The notes below the pieces were generated by a model. The model made no database searches, was not told the DNA's origin, and saw only the letters and a program-made list of their open reading frames with translations. Of a DNA stretch of 36,045 nt, positions 16,728-24,731 are shown in pieces (the first letter of the stretch is position 1; the number at the start of each line of letters is the position of its first letter). Location: assembly GCA_025963385.1 (NCBI GenBank), contig JAOPUT010000231.1, forward strand, positions 1 through 36,045, in the 5' to 3' direction. The position numbers were made by a program, and so were the translations under genes. This stretch comes from Mycobacterium sp. (lineage in GTDB: Bacteria > Actinomycetota > Actinomycetes > Mycobacteriales > Mycobacteriaceae).

Positions 16728-17080
16728 GGCAATTCGGCGAACCGGCCGTCTGCGGCGGGACGGTAGGGCGTGACACTAGTCACAGCCGCAACGGGCAGCG
16801 GTCCGTACAGATGAGGGAACGTCATCGACTCGGGGTCGGACGGCACGCCGGGTTCCCAGTTGACCTTGGCGCCCAGCAGGTTCGCGTCGAGTCTGAGCAG
16901 AAGCATGTCGCTGCGGCCCGCGAACAGTCGGTTGGCGGGCAGATGCACCTGCTCGGGAGCTGAAAGGTGAACGAAGCCTTGCTCGCCCAGCGAGGGTGGC
17001 CGTCGCTCCCCGAGTTCCTTCGCGTGCTCCCACTCCTCGGTCGTGCACAGGTGGATCAGTTCGCGCGGCGTCGGGATCAT
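16712..17080 (-). CDS. DUF952 family protein
   Basis: Small cytoplasmic protein of 122 aa. It begins MIPTPRELIHLCTTEEWEHA and carries GFVHLSAPEQVHLPANRLFAG, MLLLRLDANLLGAKVNWEPG and FPHLYGPLPVAAV, the pattern of DUF952, whose members resemble glutathione-S-transferase-associated or ADP-ribosyl-type folds without firm function. The ATG at 17080 is chosen because the N-terminal IHL strand fits the family start; the frame to 17437 overlaps DUF7455. Its 3' end overlaps the RidA-like gene by 16 bp on the opposite strand. A CRP-like sequence with one mismatch (16769-16784) lies inside the coding region. Confidence 0.8.
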   Translation of the reverse strand: MIPTPRELIHLCTTEEWEHAKELGERRPPSLGEQGFVHLSAPEQVHLPANRLFAGRSDMLLLRLDANLLGAKVNWEPGVPSDPESMTFPHLYGPLPVAAVTSVTPYRPAADGRFAELPHSET

Positions 17081-17145
17081 GCGGCCAGTTTGCCCTGTTC
17101 GCAATTTGGGGATAGGTGAGACACGACACACCGATGAACGGCCGG

Positions 17146-17171
17146 GGAACAAGGCCGGAAGTAAAAACGTC
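17146..17171 (+). promoter_or_regulatory. Candidate ECF-sigma (SigE/SigH-like) promoter of the DUF7455 gene
   Basis: GGAAC at 17146-17150 and CGTC at 17168-17171 are separated by 17 bp. The -35 is the exact ECF motif, and the -10 differs by one base from CGTT. A start near 17178 would give a leader of about 38 nt with a strong GGAGGAGG ribosome-binding site. Weaker than the sigB promoter but of the same architecture. Confidence 0.4.
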
Positions 17172-17215
17172 TGACACAGTAGACCAAAGCACGTAGCAGA
17201 TATGGAGGAGGCGCC

Positions 17216-17407
17216 ATGAACGCAACTCTGACCAGCCCTGAGCTGACTCGGGCTGACCGCTGCGACCGTTGCGGCGCCGCCGCCCGTGTCGTTGCCAAGC
17301 TGCCGTCGGGTGCCGTGCTGCTCTTCTGCCAGCATCACGCCAACGAGCACGAGGCCAAACTCGTCGAACTCGCCGCCGTCCTGGAGACCAGTGCCGTCGA
17401 GGCTTAG
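17216..17407 (+). CDS. Small DUF7455 zinc-binding-type protein
   Basis: 63-aa cytoplasmic protein, MNATLTSPELTRADRCDRCG and onward. CDRCG plus the later FCQHHANEH give two Cys, a third Cys and three His residues, a likely zinc site. Such small proteins are common in actinobacteria next to sigA-sigB; function is unknown. The ATG at 17216 has an ideal GGAGGAGG about 5 bp upstream. The gene is monocistronic, with the divergent DUF952 gene on its left and a 62-bp gap before the YihY gene. Confidence 0.85.
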   Translation: MNATLTSPELTRADRCDRCGAAARVVAKLPSGAVLLFCQHHANEHEAKLVELAAVLETSAVEA

Positions 17408-17469
17408 CAGCCACTGCTGAGCCATTATTTCGCGCACGGTCGCGCGTCGTCGTGAATGCTGGTGTGGTC

Positions 17470-18498
17470 ATGAACGACGAGCACATACCGGCCAAGCCTT
17501 CCCGGCATCACATTTGGCGCGTCTTCAAACGCACGCTGGCGAAGAGCTGGGACGACTCCATCTTCTCGGAGTCGGCCCAGGCAGCGTTCTGGTGCGCGTT
17601 GTCGTTGCCCCCGCTGCTGCTGGGAATGCTCGGCAGCCTGGCGTACATCGCGCCGCTGTTCGGGCCGGACACGCTGCAGACGATCCAGGACCGTCTGATC
17701 AGCACCGCGGGAAACCTGTTCTCGAGCAACGTCGTCAACGAGATCATCCAGCCGACGGTGTCCGACATCGTGGCGGGCGCACGGGGCGAGGTGGTGTCGC
17801 TCGGCTTCGTGATCTCGCTGTGGGCGGGCTCGTCGGCGGTGTCGGCGTTCGTGGACTCGGTGGTGGAGGCGCACGACCAGACGGAACTGCGCCATCCGGT
17901 GCGCCAGCGCTTCTACGCGCTCGGCCTCTACGTCGTCGGCCTGGTCTTCGTGATCGCGACGGCTCCGCTGCTCGCGATCGGCCCGACGAAGATCGCGGAA
18001 CACATTCCGCAGAGCTGGCAGAACTTCCTGAGCTACGGCTACTACCCCGTGCTCTTCATCGGCCTGGTGACCGCGATCAACATCCTCTATCGGGTAGCGC
18101 TCCCCCGGCCGCTGCCCTCGCACCGGCTTCTCTACGGCGCCGTGCTGGCGGCGTTCGTGTTCCTGGTCGCGACGATCGGGCTGCGGGTGTACCTGACGTG
18201 GATCACCGGGACCGGATACACGTACGGCGCGCTGGCAACGCCGATCGCCTTCCTGCTGTTCGCCTTCTTCCTCGGCTTCTCGATCATGATGGGCGCCGAG
18301 CTCAACGCCGCGATTCAGGAAGAGTGGCCTGCGCCCGAGACACACGCCAAGCGGTTCAAGGGCTGGCTGGAGGACAAGGCCGACGAGCGCAACGGCGACT
18401 CCGCTCGCAACGGGGCAACGGCCGTGCGCGCCGCACCCTCGAGATCTGACGGGTCGTCGGCCGAGCCGGTCGACGACCTCCCCCCTGCTACTTCTTGA
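17470..18498 (+). CDS. YihY/BrkB family inner-membrane protein (Rv2707-like)
   Basis: Polytopic membrane protein of 342 aa. The family signature is seen in FSESAQAAFWCALSLPPLLL (first helix), then five further hydrophobic segments including LGLYVVGLVFVIATAPLLAIGP, LLYGAVLAAFVFLVATIGLRVYL and the final PIAFLLFAFFLGFSIMMGAELNAAI. The last about 60 residues are polar and cytoplasmic. The family was once called RNase BN by mistake; its true role is unclear. The ATG at 17470 is chosen because MNDEHIPAKPSRH precedes the conserved RVFKRTLAKSWDD; GTG codons just upstream are alternatives. The 3' end overlaps the convergent DUF3039 gene by 11 bp. Confidence 0.87.
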   Translation: MNDEHIPAKPSRHHIWRVFKRTLAKSWDDSIFSESAQAAFWCALSLPPLLLGMLGSLAYIAPLFGPDTLQTIQDRLISTAGNLFSSNVVNEIIQPTVSDIVAGARGEVVSLGFVISLWAGSSAVSAFVDSVVEAHDQTELRHPVRQRFYALGLYVVGLVFVIATAPLLAIGPTKIAEHIPQSWQNFLSYGYYPVLFIGLVTAINILYRVALPRPLPSHRLLYGAVLAAFVFLVATIGLRVYLTWITGTGYTYGALATPIAFLLFAFFLGFSIMMGAELNAAIQEEWPAPETHAKRFKGWLEDKADERNGDSARNGATAVRAAPSRSDGSSAEPVDDLPPATS

Positions 18499-18724
18499 GC
18501 TGCTCGTAGATTCGCTTGCAATCCGGGCAGACCGGTGATCCTGGCTTGGCCGCCTTGGTCACCGGGAACACCTCGCCGCACAGCGCGACGACATGCGTTC
18601 CCTCGACCGCGCTCTGGACGATCTTGTCCTTCTTGACGTAGTGGAAGACCTTGGGCGCGTCGTCGTCTGTCCCGTCATCGGTGCGCTCGTCGGTCTCGGT
18701 CCGCTCGATGGTCTGCGTGTCCAT
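18488..18724 (-). CDS. DUF3039 zinc-binding-type protein (Rv2708c-like)
   Basis: 78-aa cytoplasmic protein starting MDTQTIERTETDERTDDG, with an acidic N-terminus. FHYVKKDKIVQSAVEGTHVVALCGEVFPV is followed by VCPDCKRIYEQLKK; one Cys in the middle, a CxxC pair and a His make a probable zinc site. Function unknown. The ATG at 18724 matches the M. tuberculosis protein start; an in-frame ATG three codons earlier (18733) is possible, and neither has a clear ribosome-binding site. It is divergent from DUF3099 by about 78 bp. Confidence 0.85.
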   Translation of the reverse strand: MDTQTIERTETDERTDDGTDDDAPKVFHYVKKDKIVQSAVEGTHVVALCGEVFPVTKAAKPGSPVCPDCKRIYEQLKK

Positions 18725-18802
18725 GACGACCATTGTGCCTAACTCAAGAGAGGTAATGAATTGGACAGTTTCCCGACGGTCAGAGTGTGGAACAGTAGAG
18801 GT

Positions 18803-19201
18803 ATGAAACACGGCTCAGAGCTGAGTTTCGACGACGATGGTCGACCAGTCCTCATCACTCGCGCGCCGATTCCCTACGAAGAAGAGCACCGTGAACGGGT
18901 GCGCAAGTACCTGAAGATCATGTCGTGGCGTATTCCCGCCCTTCTCGGCGCCGCCATCGCATACGGCATCTGGCACAACGGGCTGATCTCCTTGGCGATT
19001 CTGGTGGCCTCGATTCCGCTGCCGTGGATCGCCGTGCTGATCGCCAACGATCGGCCGCCGCGACGGGCCGAGGAACCCCGCCGCTACCAGGGCAAGGGGC
19101 GGATCCCGCTCTTCCCCACGGCGGAGCGGCCCGCGCTGGAGGCTCGCGGGGAACCCGTGCCGCAACCGGAATCCGCGGAACGGCAGCGCGACGTTCCTTG
19201 A
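18803..19201 (+). CDS. DUF3099 membrane protein (Rv2709-like)
   Basis: 132-aa protein starting MKHGSELSFDDDGRPVLITRAP. Two hydrophobic segments follow the basic stretch RERVRKYLKIMSWR: IPALLGAAIAYGIWHNG and SLAILVASIPLPWIAVLIA. The tail is polar and Pro/Glu-rich (PRRYQGKGRIPLFPTAERPALE). Function unknown. The ATG at 18803 fits the family start. AGAGG is too close to it to be a normal ribosome-binding site. sigB begins 151 bp downstream with its own promoter. Confidence 0.83.
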   Translation: MKHGSELSFDDDGRPVLITRAPIPYEEEHRERVRKYLKIMSWRIPALLGAAIAYGIWHNGLISLAILVASIPLPWIAVLIANDRPPRRAEEPRRYQGKGRIPLFPTAERPALEARGEPVPQPESAERQRDVP

Positions 19202-19202
19202 G

Positions 19203-19227
19203 CTGAGAGTTCTTCGTCATTTCTCAG
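19203..19227. repeat. Short inverted repeat after DUF3099
   Basis: CTGAGA (19203-19208) and TCTCAG (19222-19227) are a perfect 6-bp inverted repeat with a 13-nt centre directly after the DUF3099 stop. No T-tract follows. It may help end the DUF3099 transcript, but support is weak. Confidence 0.25.
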
Positions 19228-19287
19228 GAGAATCTCAGGTCATCGCTGAATAAGCGCAGGTCAGAAGGTGTGAAGCTGGCGTCCGGT

Positions 19288-19314
19288 GGGAACTCTTCCG
19301 GGGACTCGAGCGTT
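19288..19314 (+). promoter_or_regulatory. SigE/SigH-type promoter of sigB
   Basis: GGGAAC (19288-19293) and CGTT (19311-19314) are 17 bp apart, matching the ECF sigma promoter GGAAC-N16/18-CGTT. Mycobacterial sigB is known to be transcribed from such a promoter by SigE and SigH under heat, oxidative and envelope stress. The start would be near 19320, giving a leader of about 33 nt ending in the AGGAGG site. Confidence 0.8.
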
Positions 19315-19352
19315 ATAGCCCATGACAGTTCCAAGCAGAGCAGGAGGCCGTA

Positions 19353-20312
19353 ATGGCAAACGCCACCGCAAGCCGCATCGATAGCGATTTGGACTCTCAG
19401 AGCCCGGCCGCGGATCTCGTGCGGGTGTATCTGAACGGCATCGGCAAAACTGCCTTGCTCAACGCCGCGGACGAAGTAGAGCTCGCAAAGCGCATTGAAG
19501 CTGGGCTTTATGCACAGCATCTGCTCGACACCAAGAAGCGGCTCGGCGACACCCGCAAACGAGAGCTCGCAGCGGTGGTCCGCGATGGCGAGGCGGCGCG
19601 CCGGCATCTGCTCGAAGCCAACCTGCGCCTGGTCGTGTCATTGGCGAAGCGCTACACCGGGCGCGGTATGCCGCTGCTCGACCTCATCCAGGAGGGCAAC
19701 CTCGGACTGATCCGCGCGATGGAGAAGTTCGACTACGCCAAGGGATTCAAGTTCTCGACCTACGCCACGTGGTGGATCCGTCAGGCGATCACGCGCGGCA
19801 TGGCCGATCAGAGCCGCACCATCCGCCTGCCCGTGCATCTGGTGGAGCAGGTCAACAAGCTCGCCAGGATCAAGCGTGAGATGCACCAGAACCTCGGCCG
19901 CGACGCCAGCGACGAGGAACTGGCCGAGGAGTCCGGCATTCCGGCCGAGAAGATCGCCGATCTGCTGTCCCACAGCCGCGACCCCGTAAGCCTCGACATG
20001 CCGGTCGGCAGCGACGAAGAGGCGCCGCTTGGCGACTTCATCGAGGACGCCGAGGCGATGTCGGCCGAGAACGCGGTGATCTCCGAGCTGTTGCACACCG
20101 ACATCCGGCACGTGCTGGCAACGCTTGACGAGCGCGAGCAGCAGGTCATCAGGCTGCGGTTCGGCCTGGACGACGGTCAGCCGCGCACGCTCGACCAGAT
20201 TGGCAAGCTCTTCGGACTGTCGCGCGAGCGGGTGCGTCAGATCGAGCGCGAGGTCATGGCGAAACTGCGCCAGGGCGAGCGTGCCGAGCGGCTCCGCTCG
20301 TACGCCAGCTAA
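19353..20312 (+). CDS. sigB: Stress-response principal-like sigma factor SigB
   Basis: Group 2 sigma-70 factor of 319 aa, non-essential, guiding RNA polymerase in stationary phase and stress. It lacks the long N-terminal extension of SigA. Region 1.2 is at about residues 22-50 ([21 protein letters not shown] cut short here), region 2 contains [20 protein letters not shown] and [20 protein letters not shown], and region 4.2 ends with [20 protein letters not shown]. The ATG at 19353 has CAGGAGG 5 bp upstream. An ECF-type promoter precedes it. A strong hairpin and then ideR follow. Confidence 0.97.
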   Translation: MANATASRIDSDLDSQSPAADLVRVYLNGIGKTALLNAADEVELAKRIEAGLYAQHLLDTKKRLGDTRKRELAAVVRDGEAARRHLLEANLRLVVSLAKRYTGRGMPLLDLIQEGNLGLIRAMEKFDYAKGFKFSTYATWWIRQAITRGMADQSRTIRLPVHLVEQVNKLARIKREMHQNLGRDASDEELAEESGIPAEKIADLLSHSRDPVSLDMPVGSDEEAPLGDFIEDAEAMSAENAVISELLHTDIRHVLATLDEREQQVIRLRFGLDDGQPRTLDQIGKLFGLSRERVRQIEREVMAKLRQGERAERLRSYAS

Positions 20313-20332
20313 GCCCCCAGACCCCACCCCGA

Positions 20333-20364
20333 GTGATGCCCGCCGCGCCCGCGGCGGGCATCAC
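20333..20364 (+). terminator. Strong hairpin after sigB
   Basis: A perfect inverted repeat of 15-bp arms (20333-20347 and 20350-20364) starts GTGATGCCC and ends GGGCATCAC, 20 bp after the sigB stop. The central pairs cannot all form, leaving a stem of about 13 bp with a tight loop. No T-run follows, as is common for mycobacterial hairpin terminators. It should separate sigB from ideR transcription at least partly. Confidence 0.7.
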
Positions 20365-20440
20365 CTCGTTCGAGGGTCGGCTGACAGGGATCACACCACG
20401 TCGGCACGATGTTGCAGCCCAGTTCAGGCGCCATCACCGG

Positions 20441-20446
20441 TAGACT
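20441..20446 (+). promoter_or_regulatory. Candidate -10 box for ideR
   Basis: TAGACT matches TANNNT. A start near 20453 would give a short leader containing GGAGGG at 20458-20463, the ideR ribosome-binding site. No -35 box and no IdeR box were seen. Confidence 0.4.
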
Positions 20447-20469
20447 CAACTCGCGATGGAGGGCTGCGA

Positions 20470-21159
20470 ATGAACGATTTGATCGATACCACCGAGATGT
20501 ACCTGCGGACGATCTACGACCTCGAAGAAGAGGGCGTCGTACCTCTGCGCGCCCGAATCGCCGAACGTCTCGAGCAGAGCGGTCCGACAGTGAGCCAGAC
20601 CGTGTCCCGCATGGAGCGGGACGGCCTGCTGCACGTGGCCGGTGACCGCCACCTCGAACTCACCGACAAGGGTCGCGCGCTGGCCGTTTCGGTGATGCGC
20701 AAACACCGTCTTGCGGAGCGGCTCCTGGTCGACGTCATCGGGCTGCCGTGGGAAGAGGTCCACGCCGAGGCATGCCGCTGGGAGCACGTCATGAGCGAGG
20801 ACGTCGAACGTCGCCTCGTCCAGGTGCTCGACAATCCGACGACCTCGCCGTTCGGCAATCCCATTCCCGGGCTGTCCGAGCTGGGTGTGACCTTGTCCGA
20901 CTCTGACGACGTCAGCCTGGTGCGGCTCACAGAATTGCCGTCGGGCTTCCCCGTCGCGGTCCGGGTGCGCCAGCTCACCGAGCACGTCCAGGGCGATGTC
21001 GAGCTGATCGCCAGGCTCAAGGACGCGGGCGTGGTGCCCAACGCGCGCGTGACCGTACAGGTCAGCGAGCACGGCGGCGTGCTGATCGTGATCCCCGGTC
21101 ACGAGCAGGTCGAGCTTCCCCACCACATGGCGCACGCCGTCAGGGTCGAGAAGGTCTAA
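20470..21159 (+). CDS. ideR: Iron-dependent transcriptional regulator IdeR (DtxR family)
   Basis: Fe(II)-activated repressor of siderophore and iron-uptake genes and activator of iron storage; dimeric and cytoplasmic, 229 aa. The N-terminal winged HTH includes LRARIAERLEQSGPTVSQTV. All metal ligands of the DtxR family are in place: His79, Glu83 and His98 for the ancillary site, and Met10, Cys102, Glu105 and His106 for the primary site. The C-terminal SH3-like domain is complete (to AVRVEKV). The ATG at 20470 has GGAGGG 6 bp upstream. Conserved linkage with sigB. The stop overlaps that of the convergent DUF4192 gene by 4 bp. Confidence 0.97.
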   Translation: MNDLIDTTEMYLRTIYDLEEEGVVPLRARIAERLEQSGPTVSQTVSRMERDGLLHVAGDRHLELTDKGRALAVSVMRKHRLAERLLVDVIGLPWEEVHAEACRWEHVMSEDVERRLVQVLDNPTTSPFGNPIPGLSELGVTLSDSDDVSLVRLTELPSGFPVAVRVRQLTEHVQGDVELIARLKDAGVVPNARVTVQVSEHGGVLIVIPGHEQVELPHHMAHAVRVEKV

Positions 21160-22205
21160 CCCGCCCGCCTGCCCTGAGCCTGGCGTGGCGGTAGACGCAC
21201 TCCGAGTAGTTTGGCCAGCCGGTAGCCCGTGTGCGCGAGTTCCCTGATCTGGTCGGGGCGCATCCCGGTCTGCAACGCCTGATCCAGCATGCGAGCCATT
21301 CGATGGCGCCCGTCGCTGCGCAAGGCGGCTTCCAGCGACACCCCCGCGAGTGGTCCGTCACCACGCGCGTAGGCCGAGAAGGCAAGGAGCACAAGCGCTT
21401 CGGCCCGCCAGGGGTCAGGTAGCGTCCGGGCCAATTGCACCCACAACGCCTCGGCGCGGTCAGCCTCGCGCCCGACCGCGAGGGCGTACAACGTGTCGCG
21501 AACGCGCGGGTCGGTGAACCCGCATCCGAGCCTCGCCAGATCCTTCTGTTCCGGGACGACACCGTCGGCCAGTCCACGCGCCATCGCCAGCGCATGCTCG
21601 ACGTCACGGCGCGCGTCGGCGTCCGGCCGAAGATTCCCGTCATGCTCGGCGTCGAGGATCGCCGCACGCAGCGCCTCGGCCGCCGCCGGGTCGGCGGTCG
21701 CGATGAGCTCCTGCAGTTCGGTGCGCCTGGCGTAGAGCCGACGCCCGTCGAGGACCGCGGCGGCCGCCATGGGCGACGACATCGGATCCTCAATGGTTCC
21801 CGAACCCGGGGCGCCGGCCACGCTGTGCCAGCGCCCCCCTTCCTGCAGTCTGTCGACGACGTAGGCGGCGAGCAGCTCGATGCCGCGCTCATCCAACTGT
21901 TCGGCCAGCGTCGCGGCCAGCAGCCGATGCTCGTCGAGACACACGCGGCACGACGCACCGTCGTCGTCCACGATCACCGCGATGGCCTCGTCGGGGGCGC
22001 TGGCCGACGCGACGTCCGCCATGTGGCTCATCGCGTCCACGAGTTCTTCGGAGAGGTCGGCGCGCATGACACAGCCCAGGCTGCCGCCCTCGAGGGTGAT
22101 CAGCACCAGGGAGTTCTCGGGCACGAAGCCGAGTACGGCGGGCACCGCCGCGATCAACGTCGCGGGCCGGTTGAGGTGGAAGTCCGATGCTCTGAAGGTC
22201 GTCAT
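21156..22205 (-). CDS. DUF4192 family protein (Rv2712c-like)
   Basis: Soluble protein of 349 aa and unknown function. The N-terminus is typical of DUF4192: RASDFHLNRPATLIAAVPAVLGFVPENSLVLITL, split over the first 40 residues. It is followed by AIAVIVDDDG, a region with WHSVAGAPGSGTIEDPMSSP, and an alpha-helical second half with LLAFSAYARGDGPLAGVSLEAAL. The ATG at 22205 puts this motif at the N-terminus; the longer frame to 22355 has no support. The stop overlaps the ideR stop by 4 bp. It is divergent from sthA. Confidence 0.87.
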   Translation of the reverse strand: MTTFRASDFHLNRPATLIAAVPAVLGFVPENSLVLITLEGGSLGCVMRADLSEELVDAMSHMADVASASAPDEAIAVIVDDDGASCRVCLDEHRLLAATLAEQLDERGIELLAAYVVDRLQEGGRWHSVAGAPGSGTIEDPMSSPMAAAAVLDGRRLYARRTELQELIATADPAAAEALRAAILDAEHDGNLRPDADARRDVEHALAMARGLADGVVPEQKDLARLGCGFTDPRVRDTLYALAVGREADRAEALWVQLARTLPDPWRAEALVLLAFSAYARGDGPLAGVSLEAALRSDGRHRMARMLDQALQTGMRPDQIRELAHTGYRLAKLLGVRLPPRQAQGRRAG

Positions 22206-22384
22206 GAGCAGAACTTGGCAGGCGCCCCCGTCGGGCGAGTTTCGCCGACCTGGCAGCTTTCTCGGCGGCACGACCGGCTGTGGATGAAACGTCGTCTGTG
22301 GATGGAGGCGTTGTTCACGCGGTGTTGACGTACTCGGCATGCAAGATCCGACCAAGCGGCGTACACCTGTTCATCATGGGTTCC

Positions 22385-23791
22385 ATGCAGGAGTACGACC
22401 TCGTCGTCATCGGCTCCGGCCCCGGTGGGCAGAAGGCCGCCATCGCCGCCGCCAAGCTCGGCAAGTCGGTCGCCGTCATCGAACGCGGTCTCATGCTCGG
22501 CGGCGTCTGTGTGAACACCGGCACCATTCCGTCGAAGACACTCCGCGAGGCGGTCGTCTACCTCACGGGCATGAGCCAGCGGGAGCTCTACGGCGCCAGC
22601 TATCGCGTCAAGGAGAAGATCACCCCCTCCGATCTCCTGGCCCGCACGCAGCACGTCATCGGCAAGGAGATCGACGTCGTGCGCTCCCAGTTGATGCGCA
22701 ACCGCGTCGAGCTCTACGTCGGGCATGCTCGCTTCACCGACGCCCACACCGTGCAGGTCGAGGATCCCCATCGCGCCGAGAGCATTTCGGTCACGGGCCG
22801 CAACATCGTCATCGCCACCGGAACCAAGCCCCTACGGCCGACGGGCGTGGAGTTCGACGAGTCACGCGTGCTGGACTCCGACGGAATCCTGGACCTGAAG
22901 ACCATCCCCACCTCGATGGTCGTGGTCGGCGCAGGCGTGATCGGCATCGAGTACGCCTCGATGTTCGCCGCGTTGGGCACCAAGGTGACCGTCGTGGAGA
23001 AGCGCCCCACGATGCTCGACTTCTGCGACCCCGAGATCGTCGAGGCACTGCGGTTCCACCTGCGCGACCTGGCGGTGACGTTCCGCTTCGGCGAGGAGGT
23101 CACGGCCGTGGACGTCGGGTCCTCCGGCACGGTCACCACGCTCGCCAGCGGCAAGCAGATCCCCGCCGACACCGTGATGTACTCCGCAGGACGCCAAGGC
23201 CAGACCGAACACCTGGATCTCGAGGCCGCCGGGCTGGAGGCCGACAACCGGGGACGCATCTTCGTCGACGACGAGTTCCGGACGAAGGTCGATCACATCT
23301 ACGCCGTCGGCGACGTCATCGGCTTCCCCGCGTTGGCGGCCACCTCGATGGATCAGGGCAGGTTGGCGGCCTACCACGCGTTCGGCGAGCCGTGTAAGGG
23401 CATGACGGAGCTGCAGCCGATCGGCATCTACTCGATCCCCGAGGTCTCCTACGTCGGCGCCAGCGAGGTCGATCTCACGAAGGACTCGATCCCGTACGAG
23501 GTTGGCGTGTCGCGCTACCGCGAACTGGCCCGCGGGCAGATCGCGGGCGACTCCTACGGCATGCTCAAGCTGCTGGTGTCCACCGAGGACCTGAAACTGC
23601 TCGGCGTCCACATCTTCGGCACCAACGCCACCGAGATGGTGCACATCGGCCAGGCCGTGATGGGCTGCGGCGGCACCGTGGAATACCTGGTCGACGCGGT
23701 GTTCAACTACCCGACGTTCTCCGAGGCCTACAAGGTGGCCGCGCTGGACGTGATGAACAAGCTGCGGGCCCTCAGCCAGTTCAGGGCCTGA
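22385..23791 (+). CDS. sthA: Soluble pyridine nucleotide transhydrogenase
   Basis: FAD flavoprotein that transfers reducing equivalents between NADPH and NAD; cytoplasmic, 468 aa. The FAD motif GSGPGG is at residues 10-15 and the NAD(P) motif [13 protein letters not shown] near 180. The redox motif reads [13 protein letters not shown], with Cys42 but Thr where dihydrolipoamide dehydrogenases have the second Cys; this is the hallmark of Sth[14 protein letters not shown] and the C-terminal dimer region are intact. The ATG at 22385 gives exactly the M. tuberculosis length; an ATG at 22376 would add three residues. The stop directly abuts that of the convergent protease gene. Confidence 0.93.
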   Translation: MQEYDLVVIGSGPGGQKAAIAAAKLGKSVAVIERGLMLGGVCVNTGTIPSKTLREAVVYLTGMSQRELYGASYRVKEKITPSDLLARTQHVIGKEIDVVRSQLMRNRVELYVGHARFTDAHTVQVEDPHRAESISVTGRNIVIATGTKPLRPTGVEFDESRVLDSDGILDLKTIPTSMVVVGAGVIGIEYASMFAALGTKVTVVEKRPTMLDFCDPEIVEALRFHLRDLAVTFRFGEEVTAVDVGSSGTVTTLASGKQIPADTVMYSAGRQGQTEHLDLEAAGLEADNRGRIFVDDEFRTKVDHIYAVGDVIGFPALAATSMDQGRLAAYHAFGEPCKGMTELQPIGIYSIPEVSYVGASEVDLTKDSIPYEVGVSRYRELARGQIAGDSYGMLKLLVSTEDLKLLGVHIFGTNATEMVHIGQAVMGCGGTVEYLVDAVFNYPTFSEAYKVAALDVMNKLRALSQFRA

Positions 23792-24583
23792 TCAGCAGGC
23801 GTCCTCGAACGCCGTCGGGGCGTCGTCAGCCGGTCCGCCCGCCTCGGCCCTGGCCACCAGTTGCTTGATGGCATCGTCGAACGGCGGCGCATAGCTGACG
23901 TTTTCCTGACATCCGCCGCCCTCCAGTCCTCCTGTCACCCCGACGACCGTCGACCCGGACAGCCACGGCGCCCCACTGGTGCCGTCGACCAGCCCGCCGC
24001 ACCGAATCGACGGATACCCGTGCTCGAGGGCGGCCATGTGCGCCGCGCAACCGATGGGCGCTCCGCCCTCGCCCAGTGCGTAGCCCGTGACCACGACGTC
24101 CGTCCCGACCTTCGGCGCCGAGCCGAGCGTGAGTCCCCCACCGACGGCCGGCTCGACGGTGCCGCTCCCCGGACGGCTCACCCTGGCGACGGCGAAGTCG
24201 GCCATCGGATCCTGCGTCGACACCCAGCGGGGATCCAGGTACACCGCGTCGATGTGCCAGAAGTCTTGCGGCTCAGCGCTTTCGGTGAAGGCAGGCACGA
24301 ACGACGCGTCGATGCCGTCGGCCATGCAGTGCGCCGCGGTCAGGATCAGATCGCCCGTCGTCGAGTGCAGTACGGACCCCGTGCACGTGTGCAGCGACTG
24401 CCCGCCCAAGAAGATCGCCCCGATCCTGGGGTCCGGATCCACCGGCCCCGCAGTGACCGTCGGCGACTCCGTCTCCGCCCATGACGATGCCGTCGAGGAC
24501 CTACCCTGTGGTGCGGCGGGGTCACCGCACGACGTTGCCATGGCCGCCATCGCAGCGAGCAGAACGACCCCGGCATGGCGCAT
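23792..24583 (-). CDS. Secreted trypsin-like serine protease, probable lipoprotein
   Basis: Exported protease of about 263 aa. The N-terminus MRHAGVVLLAAMAAMATSCGDP is a signal peptide with a lipobox-like ATSC, suggesting attachment through the Cys. The chymotrypsin-type triad is present: His in LILTAAHCMADG, Asp in MADFAVARV and Ser in LVDGTSGAPWLSG. Cysteines around the His and Ser could form disulfides. Substrate unknown. The ATG at 24583 is chosen because it starts the signal peptide; the frame upstream to 24649 lacks support. This gene is not in the M. tuberculosis order here, so it is a probable insertion between sthA and the PAC2 gene. Confidence 0.87.
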   Translation of the reverse strand: MRHAGVVLLAAMAAMATSCGDPAAPQGRSSTASSWAETESPTVTAGPVDPDPRIGAIFLGGQSLHTCTGSVLHSTTGDLILTAAHCMADGIDASFVPAFTESAEPQDFWHIDAVYLDPRWVSTQDPMADFAVARVSRPGSGTVEPAVGGGLTLGSAPKVGTDVVVTGYALGEGGAPIGCAAHMAALEHGYPSIRCGGLVDGTSGAPWLSGSTVVGVTGGLEGGGCQENVSYAPPFDDAIKQLVARAEAGGPADDAPTAFEDAC

Positions 24584-24731
24584 GGTCAACGATCTTGCCG
24601 GAAGAAACTGGACGCGGCAGCGGGTGACGGAATGCACCGTTGGCGGCAATTCGTTCCACCGTTGCGTGGGGCCGTGCTGGCACGAACCTCGAAGTGCGGG
24701 ACACTAGAGGTCACGAGGAGGCGAGGCAGAA

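Noticed and set aside
20313..20469. IdeR box in the ideR promoter
   Set aside because: No 19-bp match to the TTAGGTTAGCCTAACCTAA type sequence was found by eye.
22278..22305. Two CTGTGGATG repeats before sthA that resemble DnaA boxes, and a similar CCATCCACA near 4308
   Set aside because: They differ by about two bases from the mycobacterial DnaA box and occur only as a pair; there is no sign of an origin.
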